Shown here: piece by piece, positions 19,590-28,642 of the stretch
Position numbering within the stretch: the first letter of the stretch is position 1
How the letters are laid out: the number at the start of each line of letters is the position of its first letter
Source: Rhodospirillales bacterium
GTDB taxonomy: Bacteria; Pseudomonadota; Alphaproteobacteria; Acetobacterales; Acetobacteraceae
DNA length: 43,960 nt
Direction of reading: 5' to 3'
Assembly: GCA_947460455.1 (NCBI GenBank)
Contig: CANHKG010000012.1
Location: 1-43,960 of the forward strand
Made by a program: the position numbers and the translations under genes
Notes under the pieces: generated by a model
Databases searched by the model: none
Seen by the model: the letters and a program-made list of their open reading frames with translations, nothing else
What the model was told of the DNA's origin: nothing

Positions 19590-19754
19590 TCAGTGGTGAG
19601 GCACGAGGAAGAACGCCATCAGCGCCAGGGTGACCACCGAAAGCACCACGGAAAGCGTGGTGGCTGAGCAGAAGCCGGCGAACATGCGCTGGCGATCGGC
19701 CGTGAAGGCCTCCTCGGTGACCGGGGCTGGGGAGTTCGACGGGGCGTGGGCCAT
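19590..19754 (-). CDS. aa3-type cytochrome c oxidase subunit IV-like small membrane protein
   Basis: The 54-residue protein has one C-terminal membrane helix. The stretch FTADRQRMFAGFCSATTLSV followed by a hydrophobic helix ending MAFFLVPHH matches the small bacterial aa3 oxidase subunit IV family (COX4_pro_2 type): an acidic N-terminus, an F-x-x-F-like motif, then a helix. The longer open frame to 19874 is not family-like. I chose ATG 19754. No other cytochrome oxidase gene is nearby, so the assignment rests on the short motif alone. It is convergent with hppA and shares its terminator region. Confidence 0.65.
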   Translation of the reverse strand: MAHAPSNSPAPVTEEAFTADRQRMFAGFCSATTLSVVLSVVTLALMAFFLVPHH

Positions 19755-19827
19755 GGACGCTCTCGATCTGATTCGGTTGGGACGTTGATTGCTATCTAGA
19801 ACACCCGGGCCGCGTTGGAAACCGGGG

Positions 19828-20448
19828 CTATTCGCCGGGGTTGCGCAAGGCCGCACCTTCCGGCGCCTCGCCACCGCTGCCGGCGATGAAGCGGCGCAGC
19901 GCTGCGGGATACAACAGGTGCTCCTGCGCCAGCACGCGCGCCGCCAGCATGTCCTCCGTGTCCCCTGCCAGCACCGGCACGGCGGCCTGGGCCAGGATCG
20001 GGCCTTCGTCCATCCCCTCGGTCACCACATGCACGGTGCAGCCATGCAGCTTCACCCCGGCGGCCAGCGCGCGGGCATGGGTGTCCACACCGGGGAAGGA
20101 GGGCAGGAGGCTCGGATGGATGTTCAGCATCCGGCCGGCCCAGCGCTGCACGAAGTACGGCGTGAACAGCCGCATGTAGCCGGCCAGGCACACCAGCTCC
20201 ACGCCGGCCGCCTCCAGCCGGGCCGAAAGCGCGGCCTCATGGGCGGCACGGTCGCGGCCAAACGGCTTGTGCGGCACCGCGGCGGTGGCAATCCCGGCGG
20301 CGGCGGCCACCGCCAGCCCCCCGGCCTCGTCCTTGTTGGCTGCCACCAGCACGATCTCGGCCGGGAAATCCGGATCCGCGGCGGCACGCAGCAGCGCGGC
20401 CATGTTGGAGCCGCGGCCGCTGATCAGGATACCGACCTTCTTCCTCAC
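19828..20448 (-). CDS. purN: Phosphoribosylglycinamide formyltransferase PurN
   Basis: PurN transfers formyl from 10-formyltetrahydrofolate to GAR in purine synthesis. The 206-residue chain shows the GAR-binding GILISGRGSNMAALL (residues about 6-20) and the folate and catalytic region with LAGYMRLFTPYFV, then LNIHPSLLPSFPG with the catalytic Asn and His of the NIHPSLLP motif. The third catalytic residue lies in GCTVHVVTEGMDEGPIL (Asp of the MDEG segment). It begins 10 bases after the purM stop on the same strand, so the two form a purMN operon, as is usual in proteobacteria. Confidence 0.96.
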   Translation of the reverse strand: MRKKVGILISGRGSNMAALLRAAADPDFPAEIVLVAANKDEAGGLAVAAAAGIATAAVPHKPFGRDRAAHEAALSARLEAAGVELVCLAGYMRLFTPYFVQRWAGRMLNIHPSLLPSFPGVDTHARALAAGVKLHGCTVHVVTEGMDEGPILAQAAVPVLAGDTEDMLAARVLAQEHLLYPAALRRFIAGSGGEAPEGAALRNPGE

Positions 20449-20458
20449 CGCGCTGGCC

Positions 20459-21508
20459 TCAGCCCGGCCAGCCCGCGGGCAGGTCGATGCGAATGCCGGC
20501 CTCGTCCGCGGGCCCGGCTTCGATGCGGCCGATAACGGACACCGTCTCGCCTTCCGCTTCCAGGATCGCGCGCGCCCGCTCGGGCTCGGCGGTCACCACC
20601 GCCATGCCGATGCCGCAGTTGAACACGCGCAGCATCTCCTGCGCCTCCACGCCTCCGGTCCGGGCCAGCCAGCGGAACACCGCGGGCAGCTCCCACGCGC
20701 CGGCATCGATCACCGCCTGGGTCCCGGCCGGCAGCACGCGCGGCAGGTTGCCCGGCAGCCCGCCGCCGGTGATGTGCGCGGCGGCCTTCAGCAGCCCGGC
20801 GCGATGCAGCGCCAGCAAGGACTTCACGTAGATCCGCGTCGGCGCCAGCAGCGCATCGCCCAGCGTGCCCGATCCAAACGGCGCCGGCGCCGCCCAGCCG
20901 GCATTGCCCGCCTCCACGATGCGCCGCACCAGCGAGAACCCGTTGGAATGCACCCCGCTGCTCGCCAGCCCCAGGATCGCATCGCCAGGGCCGACATGCT
21001 TCGGCAGCAGATTGCCACGCTCCGCCGCCCCCACCGAGAACCCGGCGAGGTCGTAGTCGCCCTTCTGATACATGCCCGGCATCTCGGCCGTCTCGCCGCC
21101 CACCAGCGCGCAACCAGCCTGGCGGCAACCCTCGGCGATGCCCGCCACCACGCGCGCGGCCTGCTCCACCTCCAGCCGCCCGGTGGCGAAGTAGTCCAGG
21201 AAGAACAGCGGCTCCGCCCCCTGCACCACCAGATCGTTCACGCACATCGCCACCAGGTCGATGCCCACGTAGTCGTGAATGCCGGTATCGATGGCGATCT
21301 TCAGCTTGGTGCCCACCCCGTCGGTGGAGGACACCAGCACGGGGTCGGTGAACCCGGCGGCCTTCAGATCGAACAGCGCGCCGAAGCCGCCGAGCCCGCC
21401 CATCACGCCGGTGCGGTTGGTGCTGCGGGCAAGCGGCTTGATGCGCTCCACCAGCGCGTCGCCCGCGTCGATGTCCACGCCGGCCGCGCGGTAGGTCATG
21501 CTGGTCAT
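20459..21508 (-). CDS. purM: Phosphoribosylformylglycinamidine cyclo-ligase PurM
   Basis: PurM (AIR synthetase) closes the imidazole ring of FGAM using ATP. The 349-residue chain has the N-terminal [19 protein letters not shown], then [15 protein letters not shown] and the glycine-rich [15 protein letters not shown], and the later [16 protein letters not shown]. All are PurM family signatures. Two ATGs are possible; ATG 21508 has GGAGAG about 4 bases upstream, while ATG 21499 lacks one, so I chose the first. The frame is open upstream but that part is out-of-family. It faces pgsA in a divergent arrangement separated by 123 bases. Confidence 0.96.
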   Translation of the reverse strand: MTSMTYRAAGVDIDAGDALVERIKPLARSTNRTGVMGGLGGFGALFDLKAAGFTDPVLVSSTDGVGTKLKIAIDTGIHDYVGIDLVAMCVNDLVVQGAEPLFFLDYFATGRLEVEQAARVVAGIAEGCRQAGCALVGGETAEMPGMYQKGDYDLAGFSVGAAERGNLLPKHVGPGDAILGLASSGVHSNGFSLVRRIVEAGNAGWAAPAPFGSGTLGDALLAPTRIYVKSLLALHRAGLLKAAAHITGGGLPGNLPRVLPAGTQAVIDAGAWELPAVFRWLARTGGVEAQEMLRVFNCGIGMAVVTAEPERARAILEAEGETVSVIGRIEAGPADEAGIRIDLPAGWPG

Positions 21509-21619
21509 GCGGCTCTCCGGTCCGATGCGGCGGAAACAACCACGGGTGCCCGCCCAGCGCAACCAAGAGGGCGCAACCAACAGGCCGCGATGCTGTGGCT
21601 TCCCATCCCCCGGCCCCGC

Positions 21620-21625
21620 TATACT
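21620..21625 (+). promoter_or_regulatory. Candidate -10 box just before pgsA
   Basis: TATACT ends 6 bases before the pgsA ATG, which would put the transcription start almost at the start codon (a leaderless or near-leaderless message). I see no convincing -35 box at the right distance, and no ribosome binding site, so this is tentative. Confidence 0.35.
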
Positions 21626-21631
21626 GGCACC

Positions 21632-22198
21632 ATGCCAGACGGCACCAACCCCCCGCCCGCACTCGGCACGGCCACCTTCACCCTGGCCAATGTCGTAACG
21701 ATGCTGCGCCTCTGCGCCGTGCCGGTGGCGGTGTGGCTGGTGCTGCGCGGGCAGTTCCTGGCCGCCTTCTGGCTCTTCGCCGCCGCCGGCCTGTCGGATG
21801 CGCTGGATGGCTGGCTCGCCCGCCGCAACGGCCCCACCCGCCTCGGCTCCATGATCGACCCGATCGCCGACAAGGCCCTGCTGGTCAGCATGTTCCTGAT
21901 CCTGGCCGTGGTTCAAGTGATCCCAGACTGGCTGGCGATCCTGGTGATTTTCCGAGACGTGGTGATCGTCGGCGGCGTCCTGCTGCTCTATGTCTTGGGC
22001 CAGGCCGTCGCGATCCGCCCGCTGCCGATCTCCAAGCTCAACACCGTGATCCAGATCGTCATGGTCGCCGCAACCCTGCTGGCGGAGGGCCTGCGCCTCG
22101 ATTGGCCGGTGCTGGATGCGGTGCTGATCACCACCGTGGCCGCCAGCACGCTCATCTCGCTCGGCGCCTATGTCCGCCAGCTGGCCCGCGGCCGATGA
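21632..22198 (+). CDS. CDP-alcohol phosphatidyltransferase family protein (pgsA-like)
   Basis: This is an integral membrane enzyme that transfers a phosphatidyl group from CDP-diacylglycerol to an alcohol; phosphatidylglycerol-phosphate synthase is the most likely role. The 188-residue chain has the complete family motif: [10 protein letters not shown] at residues about 55-64, then [10 protein letters not shown], giving the D-G-x2-A-R-x8-G-x3-D-x3-D pattern. Five or six membrane helices surround it. The stop overlaps the next start in ATGA, and that gene overlaps hda in the same way, so pgsA-perM-hda are translationally coupled. This order next to purM is common in alphaproteobacteria. Cardiolipin synthase activity is the main alternative. 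Confidence 0.88.
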   Translation: MPDGTNPPPALGTATFTLANVVTMLRLCAVPVAVWLVLRGQFLAAFWLFAAAGLSDALDGWLARRNGPTRLGSMIDPIADKALLVSMFLILAVVQVIPDWLAILVIFRDVVIVGGVLLLYVLGQAVAIRPLPISKLNTVIQIVMVAATLLAEGLRLDWPVLDAVLITTVAASTLISLGAYVRQLARGR

Positions 22199-23313
22199 CC
22201 CTCGTGCCACCCCCCTACGGCCCGGTGGCCGCCGCCACGCGCACCCAGCGCATCACCCTGCTGGTGGGGCTGCTGGTGGTGGCCTGGCTGGCGCTGCAGC
22301 TCTTCGCCTCCATCCTGCTGCCCTTCGTGGTGGCGGCGGGCATCGCCTATTTCCTCGACCCCCCCACCAGCCGCCTGCAGCGCCTCGGCGTGCCGCGCTG
22401 GCTGGCGGCCCTGCTGCTGCTGGCCACCGTGCTGCTGCTGGCCCTGCTCTTCGTGCTCCTCCTCTACCCCCTGATCCTCGCCCAGCTCGCCATCCTGATC
22501 ACCCGCCTGCCCATCTACGTGAACCTCGCCCGCACCGCGGCAGACGACCTGCTGGCCCAGCTGCAAACCCAGCTCGGCCCGGAATTCGTGGACGAACGCC
22601 TGCGCGAGCTGGTCGCCAGCCAGACCGGCGCGGTGCTGGCCTTCCTCGTCACCGCCGTCACCCGGCTGATCGGCGGCGGCTTCGCGCTGTTCAACGTCCT
22701 CACCCTGCTGGTCGTCACCCCGGTGGTGGGGTTCTACCTGCTGCGCGACTGGCCAGAGGTGGTGCGCCACGTCGATTCCTGGCTGCCCCGCCGCTATGCC
22801 GGCGTGCTGCGCGCCCAGGCGCATGAGGTGGACCGCATCCTCTCCGCCTGGCTGCGCGGCCAGGCGATGTGCTGCCTGGCGCTTGTCATCTACTACGCCG
22901 TGGCGCTGTCGGCGGTGGGGCTGGATCTCGGCCTGATCGTCGGCATGGCCTCCGGCCTGCTGTCCTTCATCCCCTATGTCGGCAGCATCACCGGCCTGTT
23001 CGTCGCCGTCGGCCTCGCCTCCGCCCAGTTCCCCACCTGGATGGGGGTGGTGATGGTGGTGGGCGTGTTCATCCTCGGCAACATCCTGGAAGGCTACGTC
23101 ATCTACCCGCGCTTCCTGGGCGACCGGGTGGAACTGCACGCCGTCTGGGTCATCTTCGCGCTCTTTGCCGGCTGGGCCGCCTTCGGCTTCCTCGGCGTGC
23201 TCCTGGCCGTCCCGGCCGCGGCCACCATCGGCGTGCTGAGCCGGTTCTGGCTGCGCCGCTACCTGCAAAGCCAGCTCTACCTCGACCCCCCGCAAGACGA
23301 CGCCACGCCATGA
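22195..23313 (+). CDS. AI-2E/PerM family transporter
   Basis: This is an inner-membrane protein of the AI-2 exporter (PerM/TqsA) superfamily, 372 residues. Hydrophobic helices appear at residues about 17-35, 38-55, 65-90, then a cytoplasmic/periplasmic helical segment, and a C-terminal block of four or five helices. The family motif is seen as [20 protein letters not shown], and later [19 protein letters not shown]. The transported compound is unknown for most members despite the name. Start ATG 22195 overlaps the pgsA-like stop by 4 bases and its own stop overlaps hda by 4 bases. The link with hda is conserved in alphaproteobacteria but not explained. Confidence 0.9.
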   Translation: MTLVPPPYGPVAAATRTQRITLLVGLLVVAWLALQLFASILLPFVVAAGIAYFLDPPTSRLQRLGVPRWLAALLLLATVLLLALLFVLLLYPLILAQLAILITRLPIYVNLARTAADDLLAQLQTQLGPEFVDERLRELVASQTGAVLAFLVTAVTRLIGGGFALFNVLTLLVVTPVVGFYLLRDWPEVVRHVDSWLPRRYAGVLRAQAHEVDRILSAWLRGQAMCCLALVIYYAVALSAVGLDLGLIVGMASGLLSFIPYVGSITGLFVAVGLASAQFPTWMGVVMVVGVFILGNILEGYVIYPRFLGDRVELHAVWVIFALFAGWAAFGFLGVLLAVPAAATIGVLSRFWLRRYLQSQLYLDPPQDDATP

Positions 23314-24038
23314 GCGCGGCGTTGGCCCAACTCCCACTCCCCTTCGCCCCCGTCCGCCGCGAATTCGCCGCCCCGGTGATCGAAGCCCCCTCCAACGCCG
23401 CCGCCCGCGCCTGGCTGGCCCGCACCGCCGAATGGCCATCGCGCCGCCTCGCCCTCTGGGGCCCCCCGGGCAGCGGCAAAACCCGCCTGCTCGCCGCCTG
23501 GGCCGACCGGAACGGCGCGGAACGCCTCCACGGCGCCACCCTGCGCTTCACCCCGCCCGAAACCGCCGTGGCCATCGACAACGCCGACCGCGCCCCCACG
23601 CTCGCCCTGCTGCACACCCTCAACGCCGCCCACGAAGCCGGCCACCCCGTGCTGCTGGCCGCCACCACCCCGCCCGCCCGCTGGCCCGTTTCCCTGCCCG
23701 ATCTCGCCAGCCGCCTGCGCGCCACCACCGCGGTCGCGATCGAGCCACCGGAAGACGACCTCCTGCACGCCCTCCTCCCCCGCCTCCTCGCCGAACGCCA
23801 GCTCCGCCCCAGCGAGGCCACGCTCCACTGGCTCCTCGCCCGTCTCCCCCGCACCCACGCCGCCCTGGCCGAGGCGGTGGAACGGCTGGACCGCGCCGCC
23901 CAGGCCTTCGCCGTCCCCATCGCCCCCGCCCTGGCCCGCCAGGTGCTGCCAGACCTGCTCGCCGACCTCCCGGATCCGCCCGAGCCCGCCAATGAAGAGT
24001 CGCCGTCGCCGTCGCCTTCCGCGGCAGGACTGCTCTAG
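23310..24038 (+). CDS. hdaA: DnaA-related regulator Hda/HdaA
   Basis: Hda promotes hydrolysis of DnaA-ATP when bound to the replicative sliding clamp, which limits re-initiation. The 242-residue chain starts with the clamp-binding motif QLPLPF (residues 8-13), followed by Walker A GPPGSGKT (about residue 51), a Walker B region with VAIDNADRA, and a short lid domain. It lacks the C-terminal DNA-binding domain of DnaA, as expected. The last 20 residues are rich in Ser, Pro and Glu and seem non-conserved. The start overlaps the perM stop by 4 bases. Codons are strongly C-ending, unlike the first operon in the window. Confidence 0.85.
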   Translation: MSAALAQLPLPFAPVRREFAAPVIEAPSNAAARAWLARTAEWPSRRLALWGPPGSGKTRLLAAWADRNGAERLHGATLRFTPPETAVAIDNADRAPTLALLHTLNAAHEAGHPVLLAATTPPARWPVSLPDLASRLRATTAVAIEPPEDDLLHALLPRLLAERQLRPSEATLHWLLARLPRTHAALAEAVERLDRAAQAFAVPIAPALARQVLPDLLADLPDPPEPANEESPSPSPSAAGLL

Positions 24039-24086
24039 GATGCCATCTCCCGCGCATGCCGCCTGCCTGCATCAGCGAGCCGCCCG

Positions 24087-26321
24087 ATGAATGTCCACGA
24101 CCTGGCTGCCCGCAGCCCCGCCACCCCGCTGCCCGACCCGGCGCCAGCCCCCCTGGCAGACCCGGTGGCCGCCAACCCAGACCGGTTCATCAACCGCGAG
24201 CTGTCCTGGCTCGATTTCAACCACCGCGTGCTGGAGGAGGCGGAAAACACCCGCCACCCCCTGCTGGAGCGGCTGCGCTTCGTCTCCATCTCCGCCGCCA
24301 ACCTCGATGAGTTCTATTCCGTCCGTGTCGCCGGCCTCATCGGCCAGGCCAAGGCCGGCGTCACCACCCCCTCGCCCGATGGCCGCACCCCCGCCCAGCA
24401 GCTGGTGGAGGTGGAAGCACGCGCCGAAACCCTGATGGCCGCACAGCTCAAGGTCTGGCAGCAGCTGCGCGGCCAGCTGGAACAGGCCGGCCTGGTCATG
24501 AGCGACCCCGCCCGCCTCAGCGACGGCGAGCGCCTCTGGCTCGATGCCTGGTTCATGGAACGCGTCTTCCCGGTGCTCACCCCGCTGGCGATCGACCCGG
24601 CCCACCCCTTCCCGTTCATCCCCAACATGGGCCTCGTGCTGGTGCTGCGCCTGGCGCGCGACGAGGATGGCAGCTTCATGCGCGCCCTGGTGCCGCTGCC
24701 CTCCCTGATCGAACGCTTCATCCGCCTGCCCGATGCCCACTTGCCTGATGGGCGCGGGCTCATCCGCTTCATCATGCTGGAACAGCTCGTCACCCTGTTC
24801 CTCGATCGCATCTTCCCCGGCTACAAGGTCACCGGCGAAGGCATGTTCCGCCTGATCCGCGACACCGACGTGGAGTTCGAGGAAGAGGCCGAAGACCTCG
24901 TCCGCTCCTACGAAACCGCCCTCAAGCGCCGCCGCCGCGGCGTGGCCATCCACCTCTCCGTCAACGCCTCCATGCCCGCCGACCTGCGCGAGCTGGTGAT
25001 CGACGAGCTGGACGCCACCGCCCAGGAAATCCACGTCCACGAAGGCATCCTCGGCCTCGCCGACGTCAACCAGCTGATCGTGGACGACCGGCCAGACCTG
25101 CTCTTCCCCCCCTACACGCCCCGCTTCCCCGAACGCATCCGCGATTTCGCCGGCGACTGCTTCGCCGCCATCCGCGCCAAGGACATCATCGTCCACCACC
25201 CGTTCGAGAGCTTCGACGTCGTGGTGCAGTTCCTCCGCCAGGCCGCCCAAGACCCCGCCGTGGTGGCGGTCAAGCAAACCCTCTACCGCACCAGCCGCGA
25301 CAGCCCGATCGTCAAGGCGCTGATCGAGGCCGCGGAAGCCGGCAAATCCGTCACCGCCATGGTGGAACTGCGCGCCCGCTTCGATGAGGAAGCCAACATC
25401 CGCCTCGCCCGCACCCTGGAAGCCGCCGGCGTGCAGGTGGTGTACGGGTTCACGGAGCTGAAAACCCACGCCAAGATCAGCCTCGTCGTGCGCCGCGAAG
25501 GCCACGCCATGCGCAGCTACGCCCATTTCGGCACCGGCAACTACCACCCGATCACCGCGCGCATCTACACCGACCTCTCCTTCTTCACCTGCGACGAAGC
25601 CATGACGCGGGACGCCGCCCGCCTCTTCAACTACATGACCGGCTACGCTCGCCCGGAACGGATGGACGCGCTGGCCTTCAGCCCGCTGACCACCCGCAGC
25701 GTGATCTGCGAGCTGATCGACCGGGAGATCATGTTCGCCCGCGAAGGCAAGCCCGGCACCATCTGGCTCAAGATGAACTCGCTGGTGGACGACAAGCTGA
25801 TCGACAAGCTCTACGAAGCCTCCCGCGCCGGCGTGAAGGTTTCGGCCATCGTTCGCGGCATATGCTGCCTGCGCCCGGGCGTGCCCGGCCTGTCCGAGAA
25901 TATCAAGGTGAAGTCCATCGTGGGCCGATTCCTGGAACACAGCCGCATCTGCGTCTTCGGCAACGGCCATCCCCTGCCCAGCCGCCACGCGCGGGTGTAC
26001 ATCAGCTCGGCAGACTGGATGACGCGCAACATGGAATGGCGGGTGGAAACCTTCGTCCCGATCCTCAACCCCACCGTGCACGCCCAGGTGCTGGACCAGA
26101 TCATGGTGGTGAACCTGCGCGACACCATGCAGTCCTGGGAACTCGGGCCCGACGGGCGCTGGCGCCGCGTCGCCGCCGGCACCGGCAAGAAGCGCGTCTC
26201 CGCGCATGATTACTTCATGACCAACCCCTCGCTCTCCGGCCGCGGCTCGGCCCTGCACGGCCCCGCCTCCGCCGCCCTCGTCGCACCCGCGCGGCGCCCC
26301 GACCGACTGACCCAGGACTGA
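24087..26321 (+). CDS. ppk1: Polyphosphate kinase 1
   Basis: PPK1 reversibly builds inorganic polyphosphate from ATP. The 744-residue chain begins with a non-conserved Pro/Ala tail (about 30 residues), then the N-terminal domain [17 protein letters not shown], the head domain with [13 protein letters not shown], and the two phospholipase-D-like catalytic domains. The autophosphorylated histidine is recognisable at residue 480 in [11 protein letters not shown]. The C-terminal domain includes [18 protein letters not shown] and [15 protein letters not shown]. It lies 48 bases after hda, and ppx follows 5 bases after its stop, so both polyphosphate genes are one operon. Confidence 0.97.
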   Translation: MNVHDLAARSPATPLPDPAPAPLADPVAANPDRFINRELSWLDFNHRVLEEAENTRHPLLERLRFVSISAANLDEFYSVRVAGLIGQAKAGVTTPSPDGRTPAQQLVEVEARAETLMAAQLKVWQQLRGQLEQAGLVMSDPARLSDGERLWLDAWFMERVFPVLTPLAIDPAHPFPFIPNMGLVLVLRLARDEDGSFMRALVPLPSLIERFIRLPDAHLPDGRGLIRFIMLEQLVTLFLDRIFPGYKVTGEGMFRLIRDTDVEFEEEAEDLVRSYETALKRRRRGVAIHLSVNASMPADLRELVIDELDATAQEIHVHEGILGLADVNQLIVDDRPDLLFPPYTPRFPERIRDFAGDCFAAIRAKDIIVHHPFESFDVVVQFLRQAAQDPAVVAVKQTLYRTSRDSPIVKALIEAAEAGKSVTAMVELRARFDEEANIRLARTLEAAGVQVVYGFTELKTHAKISLVVRREGHAMRSYAHFGTGNYHPITARIYTDLSFFTCDEAMTRDAARLFNYMTGYARPERMDALAFSPLTTRSVICELIDREIMFAREGKPGTIWLKMNSLVDDKLIDKLYEASRAGVKVSAIVRGICCLRPGVPGLSENIKVKSIVGRFLEHSRICVFGNGHPLPSRHARVYISSADWMTRNMEWRVETFVPILNPTVHAQVLDQIMVVNLRDTMQSWELGPDGRWRRVAAGTGKKRVSAHDYFMTNPSLSGRGSALHGPASAALVAPARRPDRLTQD

Positions 26322-26326
26322 CCCGA

Positions 26327-27853
26327 GTGGATTCGCTGATGCTTCCAGAGGCGGTGATCCGCACCCCAGACACCACGCGCCGCGCGGTCGTCGATCTCGG
26401 CTCCAACTCCGTGCGCCTCGTGGTGTTCGAAGGCAGCAGCCGCAACCCCGTGCCGATCTTCAACGAAAAGGCGGTGCTGCGCCTCGGCCGCGGCCTGCAG
26501 GCCACCGGGCGCCTCAACGAAGACGGCACCGCCCAGGCCCTCACGGTCATGAACCGCTACGCCGCCATCGCCCACGCCATGCAGGCCCACCCGTTCGAAG
26601 TGCTGGCCACCGCCGCCGTCCGCGATGCCCAGAACGGCCCGCAATTCATCGCCCAGCTGCAAGACCGCCTGCCCGGCGTGCCGATCACGGTTTTGTCGGG
26701 GGAGGAAGAAGCGGAACTCTCCGCCGCCGGCCTGCTCTGCGGCATCCCCGACGCGCACGGCCTGCTCGCCGATATCGGCGGCGGCTCCCTCGAACTCGTC
26801 CGGCTCGACCGCGGCCGCCGCACCCACGCCCGCACCCTGCGCCTCGGCGTCATCCGCCTGGCCGAACGCGCCGGCGGCGACCCCGCCCGCGGCCGCGCCA
26901 TCGCCGAAGCCGACCTCGCCGCCGAAGCCTGGTTGCCCGAAATGGCCGGGCGCGACCTCTACGCCGTCGGCGGCGCCTGGCGGGCGCTGGCCCGCATCCA
27001 CATCGCCCAAACCAACTACCCGCTCACCCTGCTGCACCACTACACGATCAGCCGCGAGGAAGCCCGCGACCTCGCCGGGCTGGTGGCCACCGCCAGCCGC
27101 CGCCAGCTGGAAAAACTGCCCGGCATCCCGCGCCGCCGGGTCGATGATCTGCCCTTCGCCGCCGTGGTGCTGCGCCGCCTGCTGCGCATCTCCGGCGTCC
27201 GCCGCGTCATCTTCAGCGCCAACGGCCTGCGCGAAGGCTGGTACATGCGCCACGTCGCCGCCGCCCAACGCCACGAAGACCCGCTGCTGGCCGCCGGCCA
27301 CGAATACGCCCGCCGCTTCTCCCGCGACCCCGCCCTGCCGCCCGCGCTGCTCCGCTGGACAGACCCGCTCTTCCCCGATGAAACCAAACAGGGCGAAACC
27401 GGCGAACTCCGGCGCCTGCGCGAAACCGCCTGCTGGATGAGCGACATCGGCAGCCGAGACCACCCGGAATACCGCGCCGAACAAGCCTTCCTGCGTATCC
27501 TGCGCCAACCCAATATCGGCCTGGACCACCAGGCCCGCGCCTTCCTGGGCCTCGCCCTCGCCCTGCGCTACGAAGCCGAGCCCGAAGCACCCTACCTGCA
27601 ACCCGCCCGCCAACTGCTCTCGCCCGACGCCATCCGCCGCGCCATCGTGCTCGGCGTGGCCCTGCGCCTCGCCTACACCCTCTCCGCCGGCACCGCCCAA
27701 CTCCTCACCGGAACCCGGCTCGCCCTCGGCACCCGCCTCACCCTGGAACTCGCCGAAGGCAGCGGCGTCTTCGCCGGCGAATCCGTCACCCGAAGGCTGG
27801 ACCGGCTGGCCGAAACCCTGGGATTGGACGCGACGACGACGCTCGCGGCCTAG
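26327..27853 (+). CDS. ppx: Exopolyphosphatase / guanosine pentaphosphate phosphohydrolase (Ppx/GppA)
   Basis: This enzyme removes terminal phosphate from polyphosphate, or converts pppGpp to ppGpp. The 508-residue chain has the ASKHA-fold phosphate loops AVVDLGSNSVRLVVFE near residue 20 and ADIGGGSLELVRLD near residue 147. The catalytic Glu is probably in LSGEEEAELSAAGL. A C-terminal helical domain follows, similar to HD-type folds. I use GTG 26327, which lies 5 bases after the ppk1 stop; ATG 26339 is an alternative with no better ribosome binding site. Substrate preference cannot be told. A hairpin element begins at its stop codon. Confidence 0.93.
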   Translation: MDSLMLPEAVIRTPDTTRRAVVDLGSNSVRLVVFEGSSRNPVPIFNEKAVLRLGRGLQATGRLNEDGTAQALTVMNRYAAIAHAMQAHPFEVLATAAVRDAQNGPQFIAQLQDRLPGVPITVLSGEEEAELSAAGLLCGIPDAHGLLADIGGGSLELVRLDRGRRTHARTLRLGVIRLAERAGGDPARGRAIAEADLAAEAWLPEMAGRDLYAVGGAWRALARIHIAQTNYPLTLLHHYTISREEARDLAGLVATASRRQLEKLPGIPRRRVDDLPFAAVVLRRLLRISGVRRVIFSANGLREGWYMRHVAAAQRHEDPLLAAGHEYARRFSRDPALPPALLRWTDPLFPDETKQGETGELRRLRETACWMSDIGSRDHPEYRAEQAFLRILRQPNIGLDHQARAFLGLALALRYEAEPEAPYLQPARQLLSPDAIRRAIVLGVALRLAYTLSAGTAQLLTGTRLALGTRLTLELAEGSGVFAGESVTRRLDRLAETLGLDATTTLAA

Positions 27854-27944
27854 AAAGGAAGAATCTTCTTTTTGTGAACAAAAAGAAGCAAAAAAACTTC
27901 ACTAACAGGTGCGGAGAGGCCCTGGCACCACCTCCGCCAAATGC

Positions 27945-27976
27945 CGTCATTGCGAGCGCCAGCGAAGCAATCCAGA
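27945..27976. repeat. Dispersed intergenic motif, CGTCATTGCGAGCG type
   Basis: The stretch begins CGTCATTGCGAGCGCC and ends GAAGCAATCCAGA. I recall near-identical strings as widely dispersed intergenic repeats in several proteobacteria. This is recognition from memory. It occurs once in this window. Confidence 0.45.
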
Positions 27977-28103
27977 ACGCCACCGCTCAACCGCGCCACG
28001 GAGAGCAAGTCCTCCTTCCTTCCCCCAACAACCACCACCCAAAACCAAACCGTAGCCCGCGCCTTGGCGCGGGTAACCCCACCCAACATAAGCAAAAAAA
28101 CCT

Positions 28104-28133
28104 TTGCACCGATTTTCGTTATCGGTGTAAACT
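28104..28133 (+). promoter_or_regulatory. Sigma-70-like promoter candidate with internal dyad
   Basis: TTGCAC and TAAACT are spaced by 18 bases. A 7-base inverted repeat, CACCGAT (28107-28113) and ATCGGTG (28121-28127), lies across the -35 box and spacer, an arrangement that could be an operator. It is the best-looking promoter string I noticed in the window, and it points at the weak open frame starting at 28140, 7 bases downstream. Confidence 0.35.
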
Positions 28134-28139
28134 AACTCA

Positions 28140-28565
28140 ATGGAGATTTTCCCCCACAGCCGGGCGCAAAGCCCCGCCTGTTCCCGCGCCCAAGGCGCGG
28201 CGGGAGAATTGCGCCTGCAGCACATCCTGCGCGCTCTCCTCCTCTCCCTCCTTGCAGCCCTCCTCGGCCGCCGGCACGCCGCCCACCCCCTCGCGCTGCC
28301 GGCGTGCGACACCTCCTGGGACGGGTGGATCAACCTCCCGGAGTCCGACTCCGAGCTGGCCCTCGACGACATCCTCGCGTGCGAGCTGCCGCTGCAAATC
28401 CGTCGCCTGCTTTATCTCTTCGGCACCCGCCGCAATCGCGGCATGCGCCCGCTCTCCCGCGCCATACCCTTGTTGCGTGCCCGCATCGCGCGCGGCCCCC
28501 CCATGCCCGGGCGTATCCTCATCCACCCCAATCAGCGCCAAATCGCCCCAAGTCGGGGACGATGA
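28140..28565 (+). CDS. Hypothetical protein, doubtful, inside the split palindromic element
   Basis: I do not recognise this 141-residue frame. It has a hydrophobic stretch at residues about 29-42 (ILRALLLSLLAALLG), an acidic patch with LPESDSELALDDILA, and an arginine-rich C-terminus. Support for it is the promoter-like sequence just upstream; against it are the absence of a ribosome binding site, the GC-rich hairpins in its first 60 codons and lack of any family match. Open frames of this length are common by chance in DNA of this composition. It may be spurious. Confidence 0.25.
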   Translation: MEIFPHSRAQSPACSRAQGAAGELRLQHILRALLLSLLAALLGRRHAAHPLALPACDTSWDGWINLPESDSELALDDILACELPLQIRRLLYLFGTRRNRGMRPLSRAIPLLRARIARGPPMPGRILIHPNQRQIAPSRGR

Positions 28566-28642
28566 CTCACGCCCATCCTTCGCTTGGTCAGAAAAGTTTT
28601 TTGGTTCTTTTTTTCAAAAAAGAACCGCTTCCTTTCTCCCCC

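Larger units (their letters stand above)
27854..28636. repeat. Long copy of the AT-rich palindromic element, ends separated by about 0.7 kb
   Basis: The two outer 9-base ends are perfect inverted repeats: GAAAGGAAG at 27853-27861 and CTTCCTTTC at 28628-28636. Next to the left end is a hairpin with 10-base arms (CTTCTTTTTG and CAAAAAGAAG, about 27865-27888). Next to the right end is the hairpin GGTTCTTTTTTTC with AAAAAAGAACC (about 28603-28626). These two hairpins are the B and A ends of the shorter elements at 36065 and 41849, in reverse order, so the whole is one element in inverse orientation or two separate half-elements. The interior has three GC-rich hairpins, a dispersed-repeat-like motif, a promoter candidate and one weak open frame. 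Confidence 0.6.

Noticed and set aside
24072-26258. Minus-strand open frame of 728 codons opposite ppk1
   Set aside because: Antisense artefact with His/Asp/Val/Gly-rich composition; ppk1 on the other strand has all its catalytic motifs.
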